Source: Lutjanus erythropterus (lineage: Eukaryota > Chordata > Actinopteri > Lutjaniformes > Lutjanidae). From it: a stretch of 64,000 bases of DNA. How positions within the stretch are numbered: position 1 is the stretch's first letter; each line of letters opens with the position of its first letter. The stretch covers positions 9,034,683 to 9,098,682 of the forward strand of contig CM034603.1 in NCBI GenBank assembly GCA_020091685.1. The letters run 5' to 3'. This document shows, piece after piece, positions 1-13,540 of the stretch. Below the pieces are notes generated by a model. It was given only the letters and a program-made list of their open reading frames with translations, ran no database searches and was not told where the DNA came from. A program made the position numbers and the translations under genes.

Positions 1-325
1 AGATTGGATTTCTCAAACTGTAAATGCAGAACTGTAACAAAATAAATAACTGCAATGCTGTTATTGCATGATGAAAAAACGTACGTTATTGCCTGTATTT
101 AGTCATATAAACTGCATAGATGTCAGAAAAATAAAGGGCAGTAGATATTTGAGGTCAATATATGACTACAGAATGGAGTAGATGGTACAGAGGACACAGA
201 AAGGCTCAGCTGCACATCCCATTTCATCATCAGCAAGGCAGTGGGATTTATCTACTTCCTGTTGCTATAGCAACACATGATGTCTATAGGAGCAACTATT
301 AACATACTACCAATAATTATTTTGC

Positions 326-1125
326 CAATTGACCCTTCGCTAAGCCCCACCTCCAACATCAACTGTCTACTCATAGCTTAACAACCATAACTAGAGCTGA
401 CAAGCTTTTCATTTCCCTACATGTTGACACGGTGTGCAGGAGGCTCAGAGAGGAGCGATACTTAGCTTTTCACGAGTCTGGACAGTGTCTTGTCACACGT
501 GTGGTGAATGGATTAAACTCTGTCTTCATCTGCTGTAAGGTAAGCTGCAAATGTTAGCATGTCCGGCTAACTAAGACTAGCTTACTAGCTGCAGTTACCT
601 CCAGCCAAACTTGTCAGATACCATCACATCTGCATTTGTTCTGTGGGAGTTTGAGAAGGAGGATGTGAGCTGATGCAGAATCAAAGGGTCGATGGCGATG
701 CATCTCTCTGGGTTAGCTTAGCTCTTACCCTGGCTATCTTCCGCGGCCACGGTCCTGCTCATCTGATTGGGTGACATGTCTCCAAGGTCAGCTGCACTGA
801 TCGAGTCCCTGCGCTTCCTTTTCCCACGTTAATTATGTATTTCTGTCATCCATCAAGTAGATACACCTGCCATATTTCACCGTCCGACCAATTTTTGTTC
901 ATATGTAAGCTAGTTTTAGCCTCAGTCTTTTAGCATTAATGCTACATCATGTGTACAGCTGTCTGATGACATTACATTTACACTTTTACAGTGTTCTTGT
1001 TTTAAAACGTGTCAGATGGAAACAAAACTGACTTTTTGGCTGAATCAGAGAGTTAGCATCATTTTACATCAGCTAGTTACACTTATAAAATCTGATTGTG
1101 AGTCATTATTTTAGTCAACAAAATC
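326..1125. mobile_element. truncated copy of the GACCCTTCGCTAA-ended element
   Basis: It begins CAATTGACCCTTCGCTAAG and follows the 35129-36100 copy for about 800 bp (GTGGTGAATGGATTAAACTC, GCTGCAGTTACCTCCAGCC, GTGTCAGATGGAAACA). Similarity stops near 1125 and no GCGAAGGGTC right end follows, so the copy is truncated or replaced on that side. Confidence 0.7.
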
Positions 1126-2138
1126 CTTTGTTACCTTACTCAACTTAAGCAAACTAACATTAATATCTTTAAAAACCCCTTCAGCTGACACTTGATATCA
1201 TTACTTTCCCAGTTAACATGATGACACTCACAGGCAAACTAAAACATCTTAAACAGAAGCCATTAATAAATACAGATTAAATAAATCAGCCACATATCTT
1301 CATCTTACCTGGTGGAGGGGGAACAGGGAATATACTCTGTTCTTCCCATGGATGTGTGAGGAGATGTTGGCATCAGGTAAATTATTGCCTTGCTGGTTCC
1401 ACACCTTCATGGACGTGTCTCATTACATGCCGAGGCGAGGCAAGCCGTGACCTTGACACCGTAGCCCCTAGTTGACCGGCGAGTGTATTAGACACTTTGG
1501 CAGGATAGCAGCATGGCAGCAGTGCACCAGTGACTTCAGTGTTACAAGAGTAAAGTTCCATGTTGCAAGAATCCCCCAGACCTGACGGCAAAGTGCAGCT
1601 ATCAAATGGATTTTGATGTAGGTAGGTATTTTTTTTTCTGTGACCAACATGGATAAATAAAAAAATGGTCCAATTTTTTTCTACTCACTGATAAATGGTT
1701 CAGTCTGCTATTAGGGGGCAGCCATAAAATTTATGGTTAATTTATAATTGAAAAGTTGATTCGTTATATGCACACCTGGAGGCAAACTGGCCATTGTTCC
1801 AATTAACTGTGCAGTTTGTTGAAATATAGGCTATTAGTTGCTAGTGTATTGATTGAACTAGCATTTTCTGCTTCTATTTCGCCTGTCCTTCTACTTGGGG
1901 CATAATTAGAAAATTAAAGCAATGTAAGAACTACAAGTTTAAGCATTACCATAGGTGAAAATTTCAACACGAGAAGGATTTTTATGTTGACAAGCTTTGT
2001 GCCTGATAGCCTCACTTCATTCATTTTTAATTTTGTTTTCCTTTACAAAACAAAAAAAGACATTACCAGTAATCTTAAAAACTCACAAACTGGTGCATAA
2101 AAAAAATCACCAAAATGCAGAAATTAAGTTGTCAATAC

Positions 2139-2180
2139 ACTTTTTTGTTTGTTTGTTTGTTTGTTTGTTTTTGTTGTTTT
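2139..2180. repeat. (TTTG)n microsatellite
   Basis: About eight TTTG/TTGT units within an AT-rich stretch; 1126-3332 otherwise holds nothing recognised. Confidence 0.9.
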
Positions 2181-3332
2181 GGACGCAAGACATCCATTTA
2201 ATATGTACTTTAAACAGAGCCTGACTAGCATTCAGTCTTTATGCTAGGCTAACTGAGCCCTGACTCCAGCTCTATATGAAATGCACAGGTATATGAGGTT
2301 TATATTGATCTTCACATCTCATTCTTTTCTAAAATGTTGAATTGTTTCCTGTTTCCTCTCACAGTAATAGCAGTTGAATGCCAGGAGGTAACTAATTACA
2401 GTTCTGATACGGTACAAAGAAAGTGAACAGTAAACAATATAAAAGAGATGAAAATGCACCGGATTACATGCATGCATCATTTTCCTGTAAATCCCTCAGG
2501 GTTAAGTAGATAATCTAAATCCAGCAGGGATTTGCCAGGAAATGTCAGACTCCACCGCTACCATTAAAATGAATAAATAGAGATATAATTACAGAATGTA
2601 AACACACCCAACAGCTATTACAGAAAAAAAATGCTAATAATAGATAAAGAAATAAAAATAATACTAATGATAAGTTGTATTTAAAGAAATGTAAAGATCT
2701 AATGTCAAATTCACTCAGTGTAGAACAGTAGTCATTCAGATATTTTACTCAAGCAATACCTCACCATAAACTACTATAAAATGACTCCATTACTCACTAA
2801 AAGTACTATATACTCAAAAACTACAGAAATTTTGAAAACAATATGTGCTTCAAGTAAAAGTATTCATTCTGCAGAATGGTCCCTGTCAGTGTTGAGTCAT
2901 TATAATATTGTATGATTGAATGTAAAATTGGAGTTGTTTTCTTCACTTTTTTGCTGTTTCCATCCTCATTCTCCTTCTGACATATCTGACTTATCCCGTG
3001 TTTTTCTGGAATATACAGAATCTGCCAACTAGCTAGCAACGCCTAGCAGAAAATGCACCATTACCTTGAATAAATTATGGATTTATCTGTTGGAAACATT
3101 TAGGATAATGTAACTACACAGATTAAGAAAATATACAGTATATCGTCTAGCATTTTTAGATGTTTTAATTAGGAAAAGTTACACATTATAGCTTCAATAA
3201 TGTTATTGTTAGTAGTGGAACTAATTCCGTATTTCCTGGTAGTCTCATCTAGGAGTAATGATGAATCATGCTTTACAAACTGATCACATGTTGTGTATGG
3301 AAATTCTAATAACTACTAACTATAACAAACAA

Positions 3333-3771
3333 AGGTGCAATATGTAAGAATTGCCCACTTGTTCAATGCATATTTCAAACAAATAAAGGGCAGCACATCA
3401 CCAGTGTGACTGCTAACTGCTGTTAACTGTAGCTGAGGTTAGCCATTTAGCTAGCGGTCCTTGACCAGGACTCCAGGGACGACAAAGACACAGCGGATTC
3501 GAGGACAGGAGAGGAAGCAGGAGAGGAGCGACAGGGAGTCTGGGCATCAATCAGCACCCACCTCTGGAGGACTGAGCGGTGGTTACAGCGGGGTCACCTC
3601 CAGGGTGCCAAAAGCAAAACCCTGCAAGGATACGACTTCGGTGTTGTTGGACAGAGGGCAGAGTGGACACTACAGTGACTTTCTATCGCCAAAGCTACTT
3701 AGTTAGCATGCTAACTTCTGTAGATATAAAAATAAATATATTTTACATCAAATTCTTACATATTTAACATT
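3333..3771. mobile_element. 0.44-kb inverted-repeat element, GTGCAATATGTAAGAATT ends
   Basis: The left end GGTGCAATATGTAAGAATTG and the right end AAATTCTTACATATTTAACA are imperfect inverted repeats. The head is common in percomorph genomes. The interior is GC-richer and holds an 81-codon frame without a recognised domain. Non-autonomous. Confidence 0.7.
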
Positions 3772-5559
3772 TAAAGGAGAAGCCTGTAATATATTTACTG
3801 TAATAAATGATAAAATGACCAGAGATGAAGCAAATATGTTAAGTTGAAATAGTCCCTTAACTTGACATGACGGCTGCAGTCATGGTCTCCACCTTCAAAA
3901 TTTCTATTCCAGACCAGAACAACTGTTTTGTGTGTCCATTTCATATTAAGTGAGTTCAAATTAATGCTGACTTTTCACCAAATGAGTAAGTGTCTGTTTA
4001 TGAGTTGTGAGAAATCATTAATAAACTTGCAGAAGGCGTAGATGTTCCTAACAGTTAAATTGAGCAAAATGTTAATGGAGTTTGGCAGTGATACAGGGAA
4101 CCTGTCATCCAGAGTGTGTTATTTCAGAGCAGTGGGCTTTTGTTTTAAGGATGACAGGCTTAACTTTACATTGACAGACAACTGACAGCTACAAACAGCG
4201 GATCAACTTACACTGGAGGGATCGTCATCGCTTGTTGTTGTAAATTTACAAGGTTGAGCGCAGCCTCCGCTGCAATGGAGCTTCTGCAGCCTGCCTGCCT
4301 CTGCTGTGTTAGGGGAGAAGGGGGCGGGAAGAGACAATTGGCGTCAACCATAGATCATATATTAAACAGGATTATAACCTATTTAATATACAGTCTGTGG
4401 CTCCAAGTTGCTATTTAGACTGCAGCACTCATTTTTGCATTTTTGCTACATCTTGTTTCTTTAAATAAATGTTGTGAGGTAGAAATTGTAATATTTATCT
4501 CTATGTAGTGGAGTATAAAGTTAAATAAAGTACAACTCCCTTAAAACTATGCGTAAGTACAGTACATGAATAAATGTAGACAGTTACTTTCCACTATTAA
4601 TAATTCTGATGAAGTATTTTCTCATAGCTCCATTATTAGGTTCTTTAGCCATTAATTGTGGTAATTATGACTTTTTAAATGCAGTTTGAGAATGCCAGAG
4701 TTTGGTGGTGGGATGCATCATTACTCCCACTTCTGTCAAAACCTGATCGACTGTCCATGGTACTGCGTGTGAGGGACAGATGGACAAACAAATGAACAAA
4801 CGTTTGTTCATTCCTTCATCCATCTGTCCATTTCAAGGCAGCATCTCACTCAAGCTTATCATCCCTGTCCAAATTTCATCTTTTGGGGGTGGGTGATAAT
4901 GCGTGCTTTACACGCAAAGCAAAAAGGTCAGCGAGGCAGCTCAGTCTGTGCTTTAAACAAAGAGTCATCACAAACGATTAGCTGTCTGTGGTGAATACAG
5001 GCCTTATATGAAGGGAAATCAATTATTTGTAGGGGAAATAACAAATTAGCAGCCTGCTTCCAGCCCTGCTAAATTCAACTTCACACATTATAATGCAGAA
5101 GCTGACGAAAGAGTTTCGTAGTATTTATATTTCTGGTTTTATTAGCGCAACAGCAGCTGAATGAGGAGTGAAGAGCAGAAGTAGTGGAAAAGAGCTAAGA
5201 GGGAAAGATGTAACATGACAGATGAGTGGAGACAGCCAAGAACACAGAAGTGATGGAAGTACAGAGACACGAACTGAGCAACACAAGGCTAAACTAATTG
5301 TGTTTAATTTTAGACACGTTGACCTTCGGCTGAACTGATTTACTGGTTTAGAAGTTGTGACTGGCTCCGGGCTATTTTAAGTCCAACCACTCTGACTCTG
5401 CAGCCTCAGTATGGATTTACATACATCTGTAGCATGAAAATCAATCAATCTGGCTCGCAGTTTTCAGAGGAAAGCAGACAGCTTACAGCAAAGCACCATT
5501 GAGTTACCACAAAATTCATTTGGGAATATAGATGGGTGATATATTAAAGGGAAAGCCTG
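3772..5559. other. stretch without a recognised gene
   Basis: AT-rich, with a GC-richer patch near 4240-4335. No coding region, RNA gene or repeat family was recognised. Confidence 0.5.
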
Positions 5560-5955
5560 AATAAATGTCTGGACAAACATAAGGAAAGCCGATGCTTCCA
5601 TACAGGACCCTAGGGGTCTTTTGATGGTTTGATGGGTAGGGGAGTATTGTGAACCGTATGCTTTAGCCTTCACAGTCAACAGATCTGAACTCAACGTAAA
5701 AACCTTTGGGAGACTTTGGAGTGAAGTGCTAGACATCACTCTCCCTCCCTCAATCATCAAAACACCAAATGAGAGGGTATTTTCTGGAACAGTTTGTTTC
5801 GTTCTTCCAGTGGAGTTCCACAGACTTGGTGAATTTATGGCAAGGAAGCTGTTGTTGCTCAAGACCCATATTTGAGCACATTTTCTGAAAGTTAACGGAT
5901 ACGGATGAAACGGTGTAGTACCACTGGAAGTTGTAGGTAGCAGCGTAGCCAATAG
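5560..5955 (+). mobile_element. old Tc1-like transposase remnant
   Basis: TTTAGCCTTCACAGTCAAC followed by AGATCTGAACTCAACGTAAA is a decayed form of the stretch coding [13 protein letters not shown] in Tc1 transposases. CATCAAAACACCAAATGAG and CCAGTGGAGTTCCACAGAC continue the same element in order. Frameshifts and stops are many and no inverted end was found. The 162-codon open frame on the opposite strand (5464-5952) is therefore a shadow of this remnant. Confidence 0.7.
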
Positions 5956-8900
5956 TTAAAGTAAGACACAACCTCAGGACAAAACAAAGACGTTTTAAAA
6001 ATTCTTAAGTACTGGAAATGACTGTCATCATCAGTTAGTTAATCCTGACGACTTTGGTAGCTTTTCCTCTTCCGCCACTGTTAGGCTGACGTTGTGTTTT
6101 TGAGTTAAATGTCTTCACAAATGTTGGATATGTTGCAATGAAACTTGGCACACATTGATGTCGCCCTCAGGATGAACTATAAAAACTTTGCTGCTTCTCT
6201 GACTTTTCATTTATAAGACACCATCAGGTCAAACAAATACCTGCAAAACTAGACGTTCCCCTCAGCCTCAGCTGTATCTTATGTTAATATGTTACTAAGC
6301 TTTGGCAAACTTGATGGTGAAATACTAGCACATTAATGTTACTGTGAGCACCCGAAACCAAAATTATACTTTCTGCATTTATAAGTATTAGAGGGTCCTT
6401 TAGGGTCCATGTGAGGTAAATTTCAACATGTAGGCTTTGTGCCAACATCTGCATATCTCCAATTAATTTCATGGACTTGACATGTCTGCAAGACCACTTC
6501 ACCACAACAAGCTACAGATTTCTATCTGCGCATGTGTCCAGGCAGACTTCAGAAAGTAATATAAAGAGAACAAATATCCACCTCTTGTATCTGCAGCTGT
6601 CCATTTTGCAGTATATTCAGGCCTATAGCATGCTAACGTTACCACAAAGCACTGCTGTGCCTACAGTAAGTACAGGCTCACAGAGCTGCTGGCATGGCTG
6701 TAGACTAACAGTCTCTTTCTTTTGATTCATCACTCATCTGTGCATCACTGTTTGCATTACGAGGCACAAGATTTGATTTAAGTTCTTTATAGAACAGTCA
6801 ATAACATATTACCCTTTCCACAACAAACGTTTTAGTCATAAAGAATATAAAACCAAAACAGAGAACAATAAATTTTGATATCCAGTGATTTAAATCATAA
6901 AAGAGTCCAGTGGCATTCACATATACCTTTATTTTTTTTTTATTGTCCTTTTCTAAAGTTAAATGGGTCAAGCTAATGGGTCACGGCTCAGCTACACTCG
7001 ATAATGCAATCATGGGCACATCCACCAAACTTTAGTGGAGGAGATGCACACTGGAATCAGACCTCCCTCAGGCTTTATTGGCAACATTTCAACCCTCCAC
7101 TAAGTCTTCCTCAGCACAAATACCCACATCAGAGAAATTATATAACAAGATGACCAGTCACATCATAATCACTTAATCACATTCACATGTGCCAGGACAT
7201 CCGATTTAAATGACACACTTTTATACGAATGACATATTTTAATATGAGTAAATGTAACTCAAAGAGGTGTTACACAATCAGTCTATCAGTAGGTCACAAG
7301 AGAATTAGCTGAAAATACCACAACAGACAAATTTCATCATAGGAGAGCAACAAAAAAGTCAAACCTCAAGGTGCCTGACCCAGGTGTGGACCAAAAGAAG
7401 AACTTAAAGCAGATGCAGAGGTCTAGAAAGCACACAGAGCCACAGGGAAATATAAAAGAGGTTAAATGTACAGTGTGTGGCTCACTTACTGTGAAGAGTG
7501 ACCTGCTCAGGGGAAAAGCCCACTGCTCACCATCAGCTGATGTGCTGTATAAAGAGGAGAAAGAGGGCAACACCTGCGGTCCTCCCTGTGTCCCCTCCTC
7601 CTCTTGACTTTCCCATGCTGCCCTTATGTACACGATGCGAAATTGAGGGACTCTGTACTTTGTTTCTCTCCACAGACAGAGTCAAGATAATGAGAAAAGC
7701 AGCTGACCATATCAGTGAGAGCATCACATTTATAGAGTATATGTCAAGGTTATGTGGACACATCCTATGTGTACTTCCGGCGGCCCGTTCTCATTCCCAG
7801 GCTCACCACAGCACCTCTGCATCTCAGACAGATGCACAAAGTAGCCTTCAGCATCTATATGAGATGCATTGGGATTTCAAGTAACTTAAATTGAAACCCG
7901 TCTGCATCAGGTGACATATAACATAAAGAGCAAGAAAGTCTGCGTATGGACAAGGTGGTGTGGATGGATGGATCAAACAAACAGGACGTTCACCTGGGAG
8001 GCCTGGGTTTGTTAACCTGACATGCCAGATGGTTTGTTACACTGTTAAACTGTTTGGAAAAGGGCAGGCACTTGGCAGGTGATTGGATGAACTGTCTATC
8101 ACATCTAATATGAGCTAAGTTCAGCCAGTTGTCGCTGTTGTCACACCTACAAGTAAAACCAGGCCCTTAACTGGCAGTCGTCCCTCCTAGGATGCTGATT
8201 GGCTGCACCACTTTTTGGTGCGGACACAAACGAATAACTTGAAACCTGGCAAGATGGATTCTCGCGTGATCTTGTGATCTCGCAAATCTGGTGGCCTCGC
8301 GGGGTCAGGGGCTTGTGTCCCGTGTGAAACCAAATGTCAACTAAAATTTTATGTTACAAGTGACTTGTGCCATGATCTTTTCCTAACCCTAATCAAACAG
8401 CAACCGTTTCACAACATTAACCATGACTTAAAAATGCTTTCTGGCAGCACATCACATAGACACTAGGGGCAGCGACGTGCAAAGACAGTTTGGGAGAGCT
8501 GCTCAAACTCAAGTCTGTAGTATTCACTGTTTGTACGCTCACAAGATCAGCCAACAACAACTCATAAAATCTGTGCATGACTTAGTGGTCTGTCAAATAA
8601 ATAAACACATCTCTGCACAAAGCTGAAAAAGGCTGTTCTCTGAATAAATAAAATAAAAACAATCTGCTCTCCAAACTACAAAGTAGATGTTCAGTTGCAG
8701 CAGTTCATTTAGTACTAGATGTCTGGCAAATAGGGTAATTTTCTGGTCAGATGTAAAAAGGGCAGGTGCTGTCTGTGCATGTGCCAGGCTAAGGGTACCT
8801 CGTGCATCAGTATGAGACACCGAGGGGTGGTGACAAAGCAGCGTCGGTATTTGACAACGTGTGATGAGAACAAGTTGATCGCACTTAGTTCCAATTAAGG

Positions 8901-11079
8901 AATGTCTTAAAGCTACATTGATTTTAAACAGTTATTTGCTTTCAGTTTTGTGTCAACAGTTTGGGGGAGTTCCTCTTAATACAGCATGACAGAGAAAGAA
9001 AAGCGCCATAAAGAAATAGTTTTAAGAGTTTGATGTGGGAGGATCTGATGGCCTGCAGCAGAGCCCTGACAACCACACACTGAACACATTTAAGATGAAC
9101 TGAATTGTTGACTGAGAGCCAGGTCTTGATCAATATCAGCACCTGACTTCACAAATGCTCATGTGGCTGCATGGGAACAAATCACTACAGGCAGCTTCCA
9201 GCAGGGCTGGCCCACCTGTCTTGACCGCAAGTGAATAACACAACAGAAACACTCTGATTTTTATTAGTGCAGCGGTCTGCACCGGCTCAGCACGTCTCAT
9301 GTCCCGACGGAAACGCGACCTGAAAGTTTATTTAGTCTTCAGGTCTATTTTTTCAGCAGTACACACGTAAATGCAAGTCTGGTGCCCAGTACAACAGCAC
9401 TGAAGATGTATTTTATCCATATTTTGTAACCTAGGCAGCGCAGATTGTGCTCCAGAGCAGCTGGAAAGCAAGACACAGGAAATGCTTCTGCAGTGTTTTC
9501 ATGGAAAAAACTGTATATTTACTGCCAGTAGATGACTGATCTGCACACAGCCACAGGTGCTGTCTTTCTTCCCTCCCCCCTTTTTCTCTTTCACACCCAC
9601 TGTGCACACTCACACACACACTACAGTGCTTATGCAGCATGTCAATGGAAAATATATCTTTGAAATGTGTGGACAAGACAGAGTGTATAGAGACAGACGT
9701 TTGTGGGCTAGAGTCTTCAGAGTTTACAGCCAGTCTAGCGGCTCCATGAGACTGGGCCAAGCATAAATTCACTTTGATGTTACTCATCAGTTGGTGGACT
9801 GCTGCTTTGAAGCCTTGAGTTTGGCATTGTGGCCATCTCCGTCTTGACTTTTTTTTTGGAACCATGACCATATATGGATAAGAGCAGAGGACATACTTTG
9901 CTAGTCTTTGTCCTGATTGAATCTGACTGACAAACTGAGGAAATGCTGTGATATTGATGTGTCAATCACAAGCAAATACTGCTTTATCATCTATTTTACT
10001 CTAAATGGGACCATAATTTACAAAATGAACATCATGCTGTAGAGAAGAAGACTTGAAACAACTCCCACACCAAGGCAACGAACCAAGTGAGAAGTAGGGT
10101 GATAATTCTCATAAGTTTACATACAATTTGGAATTTTTAAACTAGTGTCACCCTGGTTCAATTTTTTGCACCCTTGCTTCACCTCCAAACTATTTTCACC
10201 AGTCAATGTTGACATCCATGGTGTTTCTACTTCCCAACCACTCAGCGGTCAACGTGGACGACGATACAAAGCAAGCTTTTTTACAGGGACATCCTCAACA
10301 GCGGCGGACTCGTTGTGTGCAATTAACGGGGCATCAGCTGGATGCGGTGAGGCACCGGGGGCAGTTTTTCATGTATTGTCCACTGGAGGAGCATCCTAGA
10401 GGACACTTTATCATGATTTATGCAAGACGCACCTTTGCAGCATTTTTCTTCAACACTCCCCCCCCAGGTCCAACAGTGGGGAGCAGTGCCACTGCCCCAT
10501 CACTGGTTGCATATCTGGGCAATTTTTCATGCTCCGTCCTCTCGAGTTCACTCTCACTGTATGTTAGGAAGCAGAGTTACACCTCCAGTGTGGCTAAAAC
10601 TTAACACATGGTGTTTTGTTATGCTGTCCGCATATTTTTGGCCGTGCACTGTGTCTTCAGCGTACAACTTTCATGCTCCAAGTTTGAGAATTCACAACCT
10701 TCTGTGACTCTGTTACCTCAGTTGGCCTCTCTGCCTCCAGGTATTTGTTGTCTGCAAAATATCTCACTCCCACTAAACCTCACACTGCCTCAGCTCCTCC
10801 AACACTGACCTCACTATCACTCTCTGTTTCACTCACACAAACTGACAGAGGAGCAAACAAGCACATTGAAACTCCTACGCAGGAGCAACAACACCTGGAC
10901 ACACACAGACACACACACACGGCTTTAATCTGCGCTAATTGCAGGCAGTAGGTATTATGAGACTCACTTGTTGTGAAGGAAAACAAACAGGCATATGAGA
11001 TAGAGGGCAGGGGGAGGAATAGGGCGAGAGAACGCTGAGAACAAGGCAGATGCAGAGACGAGGAAGAAGGGAGATAGGA
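5956..11079. other. stretch without a recognised gene
   Basis: Several frames of 75-146 codons occur on both strands (for example minus 9431-9871, plus 7498-7884, plus 10206-10604). None shows a domain, and they overlap each other in conflicting frames, as expected from chance. A duplicated-looking CTCGCGTGATCTTGTGATCT patch lies at about 8260-8300, and there is a C-run at 10458. Confidence 0.5.
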
Positions 11080-11290
11080 TGAATGACTGCCTCCGCCGTG
11101 GCCTGCGTGGTAAGTGTCAAACACGCCTCCTCAGATCGTAAAGATGGATGCGCGCTGAATAGAAGTCTTTTATGAACCTGAGAGGAAAAACACAGCGACA
11201 GCTGCGTCGGTGGGAGATGTCTGAGTCGTGCGGAGTTCAGGTTGGAGCCGGAGGAATCTGAGTGCGTGCCGCTCTGTTGCGTCATGTTCA
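11080..11290. promoter_or_regulatory. CpG-bearing segment with donor-like GTAAGT
   Basis: Local sequence is richer in CG dinucleotides (CCGCCGTGGCCTGCGTGG, GATGCGCGCTGAAT, GACAGCTGCGTCGGTG) than its AT-rich surroundings. A plus-strand ATG near 11083 opens nine codons and meets GCGTGGTAAGTG, a perfect donor. On the minus strand an ATG near 11285 opens a Ser-rich frame. No gene could be followed from either, so this is only a candidate first exon or promoter. Confidence 0.25.
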
Positions 11291-11756
11291 TTCTTTTAAA
11301 GGAGGAATAAAGGTGTTAACATGAGATATAGCAGGGACATGGAAGCAGTAAAGTTTATGGGTTTACTGCTTCACTTGAAGCTCCGGTGGCTGCAGATTTA
11401 CAGCACAGTGGGGTTCAAAGCTACACTCACTTTTACTGTGTTGTTTGTCTTTGGGTATATGTGCTTTCGTCGATTTTTGAGGCTACTTCTCTTTTATATT
11501 GCTATTGCCCCATTGCTGTATTCTGCCATTCGGCCTGCATTACCTCCACAGCACATTACCTCTACATGTTCAGAAAATACAAGAGCTCCCTAGAACTATA
11601 AAGGGTTCTTCGGCCTGTCCTCATAAGAGCAACGTTTTTGGTTACAGGTAAAGACTTTTACAAGTGTAATGATTCCACCCAGAACCCTCTGTGGAGTTTC
11701 TATGCAGAACCATTCCACCTTCTAAAGGTGCTGATGAGAACTCATTCAGGGGGTCC

Positions 11757-12229
11757 TACACTGTAAAAATGAAAAAGTTGAGAAAACTCAAAATTTCAAG
11801 GTAATAGACTGTTACAGATTTTTGGTTATAGAGTTTTGAGCCCAACTCAAATTATTAAGGTTTGAAAAAGTTTTACCAACTTCTGATCTTTTATTGAAAT
11901 AATTGACTTTTCTTGTTTAGATAAACTTTGCAAACATTGTATTTAAAAATATTGAGTAAATTAATTTAAGTGAAAGTAAATGTTAAAAATCTAATATTTT
12001 CAATAAAATCTGTTTTATTTTTCAGGCACTAACAATTTGTAACGATTTGTATCTCACTGTGACCAATTTTTGATTTTTTTTTTAAATTTTGTACTACTCA
12101 AAGATTCACGTTTATCTAAAGAAGAAAAGTCAATTATCTCAACTAAAGATTACAGGTCAGCAAAACTTGTTAAAGTTTATTTCCAAACTTTTTCACAACT
12201 GTTTATTTTTTTATTTTTTTTACAGTGTA
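11757..12229. mobile_element. TA-flanked short inverted-repeat element
   Basis: The ends CACTGTAAAAA and TTTTTACAGTG lie between TA dinucleotides (11757-11758 and 12228-12229), as in Tc1/mariner-type short elements. AT-rich interior with AGTTTTGAGCCCAACTCAAA. It has landed inside older sequence with repeated GAACC(T)TTT phrases (11600-11756 and 12230-12420). A diverged copy lies at 44285-44640. Confidence 0.75.
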
Positions 12230-12324
12230 CTGAGAACCTTTTTATATTTCAGGTGTTTTATCTAGAACACATTCTGCGTGGTTTCTACTGAGAATCTTTT
12301 TATATTCCATTATTTTGATTTTTT

Positions 12325-12395
12325 TTTAAAATTTGACCTTTATTTAACCAGGCAAGTCATTAAGAACAAATTCCCCACCAAGGGGATTTTACTGA
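12325..12395. repeat. short dispersed fragment with TTTATTTAACCAGGCAAGTC
   Basis: CCTTTATTTAACCAGGCAAG followed by TCATTAAGAACAAATTC is a phrase recurring in fish genomes as part of a dispersed repeat; only about 70 bp is present. Confidence 0.45.
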
Positions 12396-12835
12396 GAACC
12401 TTTTTATATCATGGTACAAAAAATCCTCGATAAAAGAGTTTTTCAAAAATTTCAACAATGCTTAAAGAATTCTTTAAGCCACTGGTGATGAAAATCTGCC
12501 ATGATTCAGGCAGAAGTCCTGCTCACAGACAAGTATATGTATTAAAGTTTTATCTGTGATACGTTTTGCCCCATTCACAGATTTCCTTCCTCACTGTGAC
12601 GCATCAGCTGCTGTTTACTGTTTCCCCAACAGTTTTAGCAACTAAAGGAGTAAAGGGTATCTGACAAGCTACCGAATGAGATGCACATACTTTGAATACA
12701 ATTTTTTGGGGGGGTTCAACGTTGTAAGAAGTATCTGGGATAATCTAAATACACAACTAACAAAATATATAACATAGATCTAGTTTTTTGAGGATGTTTT
12801 ATGCAGAAATGTTATCAGTAGTGAAGATAAGACTA

Positions 12836-13290
12836 TCATGAGTTGATATTCATGACCCAAATCACAATTAGTCTTAAATTTCGCCAGGAGTTTTGTGCTC
12901 TTCATTTGTGCTCACATGAATATTTCTAACAGTTTTTACTGCCATTTCTGCATCTTTTTATATGTTCTTGATACTTAATTGTTGCTGTTTACACGTGTTA
13001 AAACTTTTTAAATGAAAAATACATTCATTTAGGCTGTTAACAGGTCAACCCATCAGGAAAACAGGACATTTTAGCTTTAATTAGACGAAATAAGTGCATT
13101 TAGATGGAATTAACAAGCTCTTGGTTTTTCCTCACATCAGCAAAACAATAGACAAATTTATATTTAAAAAATGCTTTATAAAAGGTTCTCTGCAGATATA
13201 AATCTTGGATTTTGCAGAATTTCTTCCATCTTTTATTTATTCAGGGACTCAATTAAAATCTCCTGTGACCCACTTGTGGGTCTTTGGGAA
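12836..13290 (-). mobile_element. hAT-type non-autonomous element, opposite copy of 41224
   Basis: The right end GGGTCTTTGGGAATGACTG is the inverse of the CAGTCATTCCCAAAG head at 41224. The interior matches in inverted order, e.g. TCATGACCCAAATCACAATTAG and GCAGATATAAATCTTGGATTT. The left end has diverged and only a partial duplication (ATCTAG) is seen around it. Confidence 0.7.
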
Positions 13291-13299
13291 TGACTGATC

Positions 13300-13540
13300 T
13301 AGACCCAGTTTCAGAGGTTTGGAGGTAGCAGCCGTAGAGGTGTCTGCCTTCTCTCAAATATAAGAGGACTAAATGGCACAATGGCCCTGTGGTGATCATC
13401 ATCTGTGGGGTGAAATTTCCCTTTAATCTGCTGACTGTGCAATACTGTTGAAAGCACCAGAACAAGCCCTTGAGTGGAGTGGAGACTGTTACTGGCAGTT
13501 TTATTGACCACAGCATCATCAGTCGAACGTGATAATCAGA
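13300..13540. repeat. fragment of the TAAAGGGACAGTTCACCC family
   Basis: GGAGGTAGCAGCCGTAGAGG, TGTCTGCCTTCTCTCAAATATAAG and GACTAAATGGCACAATGG follow the interior of the 30159-30619 element in order. The terminal repeats are lost. Confidence 0.55.

Noticed and set aside
5464-5952. A 162-codon open frame on the minus strand, the second longest in the window
   Set aside because: The plus strand of the same stretch is a decayed Tc1-like transposase region, and the minus-strand product has no domain; it is a shadow frame.
9431-9871. A 146-codon minus-strand frame
   Set aside because: Composition is low-complexity (Ser, His, Cys) and the plus strand is also open; no family resemblance.
10145-10707. 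Overlapping plus-strand frames of 84-132 codons
   Set aside because: Three frames are open at once, none with a recognisable domain or flanking splice pattern; probably GC-poor chance or an old unidentified repeat.
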